Source: Sipunculus nudus (taxonomy: Eukaryota > Annelida > Sipuncula > Golfingiida > Sipunculidae). From it: a stretch of DNA of 64,000 nucleotides. The notes under the pieces are model-generated. The model did no database searches and had not been told where the DNA came from. It worked only from the letters and a program-made list of their open reading frames with translations. Shown here piece after piece: positions 58,885-64,000 of the stretch. The position numbers and the translations under genes were made by a program. Numbering within the stretch: the stretch's first letter is position 1; the number at the start of each line of letters is the position of its first letter. Location: NCBI GenBank assembly GCA_026874595.1, contig CM049309.1:26975033-27039032 (forward strand). Reading direction: 5' to 3'.

Positions 58885-59759
58885 TGGTGAACCTGTGAGC
58901 TTTTGCAGTGGTGCAGCGTCACTCTTCTGTCTGCCATCGTCCTTATGTTAACCCATACTATCTCAAAAACAGCAGGAGCCAGGATCACTAAATTTATATG
59001 CAATAATCAGTCACCTGTAAAACTGTCGGAATGAGCTTATTTGGGACCATCTATATCGACTAAGATTTACAGGGAAAAGGCTAGAAAAATCTTCTCTGAA
59101 ATTGTGAAGCCAAATTGTTTAATATTTTATAGAGATAATACAAGAAACAAGCTTAATCAACTTTGTTACATTTGACCAAATAATCACACTGAGCATGTTC
59201 GAATGGTTTGGTGATTTGTGGCCGAGTTACAGGAAACTGAACATTGTGATTTGGCCAAATAAGCATACTGTGATTACAGTCTCATAACAGCAGGAACTAG
59301 CATCACCAAATTTAATGCTTTATCATTCACAGGTCAAATGTTGGATTGAGCTTTTTATGGCGCCACCTGCATCAACTTAAATTTTACGGGGAACAATCTA
59401 GAAAACCTTTAAAAATATACTCCAACATTTTCAGCTAAATTTATTAATATTTACTTAAAAGATGACAGAGGTGATCTCTTTCACATTTGTTCAAATGGCT
59501 TGGTAATTTTTGGTGGAGTTAAGGAATCTGAACTTAGTCATTTGGCCATGTAAGCATCATAACATAAAAATCTCTGAAAATGCAAGAGCTAGCATCACTA
59601 AATTTTATGAAATGTTGGCACATAACTGTATCCGCCAAACCAGAGTTTTGCAGATACTATCGCGTTCGTTTCCGGAGAACTCCTCTGAGACCCTTGGACC
59701 GATCGTTCCGAAACCCGGCATAGTTGTTCCCTCACCTATGTATGTGGTTGTGCGTAACA

Positions 59760-60230
59760 AAGACAGGTGGCGCCTCCTGCAATCTTTTATTTGCAGTACG
59801 AATCTGGTTGTTTTATAGATAACAGCCCATATCTCAGAAGTGGCTCAATGTATTGAGCTGAAATTTAGCATGTTCGTATATCGTTTATCTCTCGCTCTCG
59901 TAATAGAGACTGGTGGCGCCACCTACAATACGTTTTGCATAGCGTCCATCTTTGTATTTGCCAAATGTTTGTCTTAGTGATTGTTCAATGTATTGGGTTG
60001 GAATTGTGCATGTCCATAGATCATTGGCACCTCTACCTCGTAAATAGGACTGGTGGTGCCATCTGCAATTTCTTTCCTGTGGCGTCCATCTGTACATTTG
60101 CTTTGGGTCAAAATATCTCATTTCTCAGGTGTGGTTGAATGTGTTGGTCTGAAATTTGGCATGTCCATCCATCTTGGACAGTTTTCTCGTAAACCAGACA
60201 GGTGGCGCCACCTACCATCCTCTTTCTGTG
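59760..60230 (+). repeat. about 145 bp tandem monomers with GGTGGCGCCACC
   Basis: Four monomers with aggtggcgcc-type cores near 59765, 59912, 60053 and 60201, each followed by 'gcaat'/'acaat' and a 'tgtattggtctgaaatt'-like segment. Related to 7596-7880. Confidence 0.78.
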
Positions 60231-61169
60231 TTCGGTGAATAAATTAATGCCCTTTCCTCAGAGTTTTAGTGGACTTCACTCAGGAGTGGTGTGACATACC
60301 ATTCAGTCTATGCCTGACTTCACTCGTACCACTCTGATTTCGGCGGACACACGTTATCGCTTGTCGACTACCCATATTCTAGTTTATATTTGAATTTTGT
60401 TTTTTTTAGTAACTTTACAGGGGAAACTAGTCATTTTAGCCTTTTCTAATTACTACTGTAAAAAATGTTCTGTTGAAACTGTCAAGCTGAATTGTGTATT
60501 ATTTCACAAGAAAGATCCTACGGTAGGGTTATCTCGATTGTATAAAACAGATTGGTTTCATTGAGTTTTGATAGCCATATAGAAAGCTGAAGTTGGTAAT
60601 GTGGTCAAATAAGCCTGTATCAAATAGTGAGCTGCAATAGTCTTCTTCTGTAAAACTGCTTTGACATTCTTTGACAGTGCACAAAATGATTGTAAGGTGG
60701 CCTTTGTTAAAGTTTGGTCAAATGATATTTGACTGAATAATTGGACCTATAACAATGAAAGAACTGCAAGATCTTAGGGTCTTGTGTTCATTTAGCTACT
60801 GAAGGTATTGCATTTTCAAGTAGTTCAGTATAGTGATGTGTTTAACTGAATGTTTACGTGTCTGTACATCTTGGATAGCTTTCTCGTACACAGAACTTCA
60901 TCACCACCTACAATCACCTTGCGTAGATAACATCCGTCCCTATATCTTAGGAGTGATTTGACATAACAGCCTGACATTTTGCAAGTCCATTCATCTCGGA
61001 TAGTTTTGTCATATACAAGACTGGGGTACCAACTAAAATTGTATCTGGGTTGCTTACATCTATGCACATAACTCAAGAGTATTAGGATATGTCAGTGTGA
61101 AATTTTGCATGTCCGTACATCTTCGATGGCTGTTGGCGGCACCTTCAATAAGTTTTATGAGGTCATGCG

Positions 61170-61182
61170 AGGTCAAAGGTCA
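61170..61182 (+). promoter_or_regulatory. DR1 nuclear-receptor-like site
   Basis: AGGTCAAAGGTCA, a perfect DR1, at the end of family A copy 3. No evidence of use. Confidence 0.4.
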
Positions 61183-61190
61183 CAAAGTCA

Positions 61191-61659
61191 GTTGTGTGCA
61201 GCTTTCATACACGTCTGTAGGCAGATGTTATGTCAATAAATTTACTGTTATATAAAATCATAAAAAAAACACTGCACAAATCCTTTATATAATTGGACTT
61301 TGGAGTTCGTAAGTATCTTTTGGAAACTGTTTAAAGGTTTAAACTAGTTCTCTTTCACATTAATGTTGTACGCAGCAATTTAATGTTAGTGTAATTAAAG
61401 TTGTATTAAAACACAATGATAATTTGTCGGTTTTGTATGGAATGAAATGTCAACATGACTGCAGAATATAAGTCTACAATGAAAAGAAAAGAAAAGGAAG
61501 ATTGTTACTTGCATGATGAAGTAATAAAGTTGTATACCTTTATTTGACAGCATATGTTATGTAGAATAAAGAATGGTGATTCACAATCCCTTTTCATTCA
61601 TATACGAATATAATTAATATACGGGCCGAAAACACGATATTTAGCAATAAGTGAGTCAT
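61191..61659. other. AT-rich spacer
   Basis: No feature recognised. Confidence 0.4.
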
Positions 61660-62085
61660 ATGGGGTACAAATTGTATCTGTTAGGCCTAGAATATTCTAA
61701 AACAATATCCAGGGAGGTCCTAGGCACATCATTGTAGAGTCTCCTTGCACATCTGAAATAAGGTCACTGTGACCCATATTCTGTAAGATTTGTGAAAGAA
61801 CATGATTGAAGCACCCTATAATAGAGATTTGCAACATTGGTTACAGCTGGGCCTAGTAACCTCTACTTTGACAAAGATCCGGGGAGCTTCCTTTAAAATT
61901 TCCTTGGAAACCTGAAATAATGTCGCTTTGGCCTGTTTTATGCGAGCTATGTGAAAGAACATGGTTTTAGCACAATTTTACTCAGGTGGGTATCTTATTC
62001 TTAGCATCTAGGAATTTCCTGGTAAAATCTTCCTGGAAACCTTAAATAAGGTCACTGTAACCTAATTTCTAAGGACCCTGGGCAA
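61660..62085 (+). repeat. diverged family B repeats
   Basis: Three weak monomers share gcctagaatattc/cctagtaacctct, 'tccttggaaacctgaaata' and 'aggtcactgtaacc' phrases with 31048-32330. Spacing is about 150-170, so these are shortened units. Confidence 0.65.
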
Positions 62086-62928
62086 AAAGCATGATTTTGA
62101 TCACCCTGAAAATCATTCTATCCATTATTCAAGGTTCCTTAACAAATATTATTCACCAGATCATAACATCAATAATTAATGCATGCGACACATGTATGTC
62201 AGATTCAGCTCATGGCCCATGGGCTATTGTGTCTTTATTAAACTGTTTTGAAAAAGGAGCTGCATTAAGTAAAATTACTTTAACTTGGTTTGATAAAACA
62301 GGCTGAAAAATATTTTAAATGACATCTAGCAATCAGTAATTAGTCAATGAAACTATTTTAACAGTACAGAAAGAGATTGTAAGCTTAATGATGTAAAAAA
62401 ATAATGCTGTGAAAATGCTAGTCATCTTTATTTCATACCTTCAAGTGGTGTGCCAATTAATCGATTACATTAATGATTTGTCGTTTTCTTTCAAAATGGA
62501 TTAAATCGATTGCATTTATGAACAAAAACAGCGAACAGCATTAAAACTTAATCTTAATCACTAATAAGTGTCAACATCCCGTCCATTACCTTGACTTTTA
62601 AGCGTGATGTACATGTTAGACTGTACATACTGTATTTGCTCCGTCAATATTTAGGGTACAATTCTTTACAACATATTTCTCTGTATTATCGATGGTAAAT
62701 AAAATAATCGATAAATAATCGATCATCGATCGTTTTCTATATTCCAGTCATCGAATAACATTTTACAACCGATTCCTACCACTAATACCTGCCCTCTAAC
62801 ATTAGAAATCATTGAGATTTTCATTCATGTCAAAGTTGTTACAAGTTTAATCATATTATACTTCCATTCAGGATCCAGCAATATGGTTTTACAAACACCA
62901 ATAGGAGACAAGCATAACTAAAGCTAAT
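62086..62928. other. AT-rich spacer
   Basis: Contains several ATCGAT words (62460-62740) but no gene or element signature. Confidence 0.4.
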
Positions 62929-63507
62929 TGACCTATCCATGAACTCTATACGACCTTAATCGCATATTCATTCAATGAATAAACATAAGCATGGGGCTAA
63001 GGAGCAACCAATCAGGTGACCTTAAACATTGTAAAGCGTCAATCATCTGACAAAAACATAATTTTGCATAATTTGACAGAGCTCTGTCAAACAGAACACG
63101 TGTAGTCTGTAAATACTACCAGTACCCATGTCGTCCTGTTTTCCGGGATATTTTATTATACGAAGGAGACAGTGTAAAAAGTTTCTAGGCTACAGGTTGC
63201 GGGAGCCATTCCTCCGACTACCGAGTGAATGATAATGTCTTACCTGGCACATAATTCGTACGGGACAAATAATCCAATATATATTGCAACACAGTTCATA
63301 TATGACTGCGATATACTAAACAATGGTCAGGTGATACCAGTTGATGACGTCAGTCAATACGACGTCATACGCCATCTCCATATGTGACGTCATTATTATG
63401 ATATAATCAGCTCTCGCTACCATGGGCATGGAAGTCCATATGTGTAGGAGCGTTTTAGGGGCTCATTATAATAAGGGCGGAGCATTTGGGCTGTGGTGGA
63501 TAAGTCA
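62929..63507 (-). mobile_element. TIR element F, copy 2 (uninterrupted)
   Basis: 579 bases, inverse orientation to 49446-50545. Ends tgacctatcca and tggataagtca. Aligned over its length with copy 1 except for the 538 bp MITE missing here: at 63111-63125 aaatactaccagtac crosses the empty TA site. It has TGACGTCA near 63340 and gacgtcat words. Confidence 0.8.
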
Positions 63508-64000
63508 ATTGCGTAAGAAAAATTGATTGATTTAGTGACATCATTATGATATTACCTCATGGTAAAGATTCTGCTATATACAGTGTAACATAATATAGCT
63601 TTAAAGATATCCACGTGCATAGCATATTATTATTCATTAATTATTTAGAAATTGTATGTTTTATTTTTTATAAATATGTGTCACGATCCCGAAGGAATGG
63701 ACGACCAGTTTCTTTTAAACGGTAAACTAAATCGGCTGTGATTCACACATACACTTGTTTACACTTCTCTGGATCACATGACCGACGCGCGCAAATGACA
63801 CAGGAATGTCACTCCTAGCTCAGTCCGCCCTCGCTGCATACGCATTTACAGGGTTTCGCCTGCGCCTCACGCTACCATCAACACAATTCCTCACTGAAGC
63901 ACGCGCTTGCCCCTCAAGGCCTTTTCCAGAAAGCACTGACAGATAGGTTCACTGCCTCCTCTGTAAGATAACTGAAGAAATGTCTCTCACAGATTATGTC
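63508..64000. other. window end, no feature recognised
   Basis: AT-rich to about 63680, then more GC-rich sequence to the end. It could be the flank of a gene outside the window, but no open frame is convincing. Confidence 0.35.

Larger units (their letters stand above)
58885..61190 (+). repeat. dispersed repeat family A, copy 3 (about 2.3 kb)
   Basis: The leader tgaacctgtgagcttttgca is followed by tandem text as in 2268-3060 and 5608-8045, then an array of 'agactggtggcgccacctac' monomers. More diverged than copies 1 and 2. It contains exact GGTGGCGCCACC palindromes at 59912-59923 and 60201-60212. Interrupting non-repeat text lies at about 60300-60830. Confidence 0.75.

Noticed and set aside
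49446-63507. A 14 kb Maverick/Polinton bounded by the inverted copies of element F
   Set aside because: Each copy has its own inverted ends and stops being similar at both sides. The interior has no protein-primed polymerase, capsid or retroviral-type integrase belonging to it; it holds unrelated LTR, SINE and repeat sequences.

Overview
This looks like nuclear DNA from an animal, most likely a bivalve or other mollusc. It is AT-rich, has long (TA)n and (TTA)n tracts, no operons and almost no long reading frames outside retroelements. Several dispersed repeats are of a kind I associate with bivalve genomes: blocks opening with a 'gcgaacctgtgagcttatgcg' type leader followed by gtccgtc repeats, and 'ttttagctcagctgactgaagg' type blocks. 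The phylum is an inference; nothing here proves a species. I see no complete host gene. The only host-type coding signals are three candidate minus-strand exons in the first 4 kb, one of which reads as the first half of a FLYWCH zinc-finger domain.

Layout. 0-11.3 kb: microsatellites, pyrimidine tracts, candidate exons, two diverged copies of dispersed repeat family A, and a 348 bp MITE with an 8 bp target duplication. 11.3-29.6 kb: a complex repeat block ('family C') built from 148 bp monomers, about 330 bp monomers and shared tails. It contains two tandem copies of a 6,173 bp higher-order unit that look identical wherever I compared them, plus a truncated third copy upstream. Family C carries recurrent motifs resembling CTCF sites, RFX X-boxes and nuclear-receptor direct repeats, and it appears again in inverse orientation at 40.8-42.4 kb. 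31-35 kb: family B repeats, a GC-rich block, one copy of a sequence that recurs inverted at 57 kb, and a foldback element. 35-40.3 kb: mostly featureless AT-rich DNA.

42.66-49.23 kb: a decayed Ty3/gypsy-like LTR retrotransposon with pol order protease - integrase - reverse transcriptase - RNase H. This is the Ty1/copia-like order known from the Gmr1 lineage. It has a proline-tRNA-type primer binding site and a 4 bp target duplication. 51.10-56.10 kb: a younger, conventional Ty3/gypsy element with 179 bp LTRs differing at two positions and a 5 bp target duplication; its coding region is broken by several frameshifts. 49.45-50.55 and 62.93-63.51 kb: two inverted copies of one short terminal-inverted-repeat element. 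The first is interrupted by a 538 bp MITE, and the second preserves the empty site. 57.2-58.0 kb: the inverted partner of the 34 kb sequence, interrupted by a tRNA-derived SINE. 58.9-62.1 kb: further family A and B repeats.

The window is therefore a nested transposon and satellite landscape. The retroelement genes describe two LTR replication cycles, both broken in this copy. The most unusual items are the integrase-before-RT element and the family C repeats that bundle several transcription-factor-like motifs.
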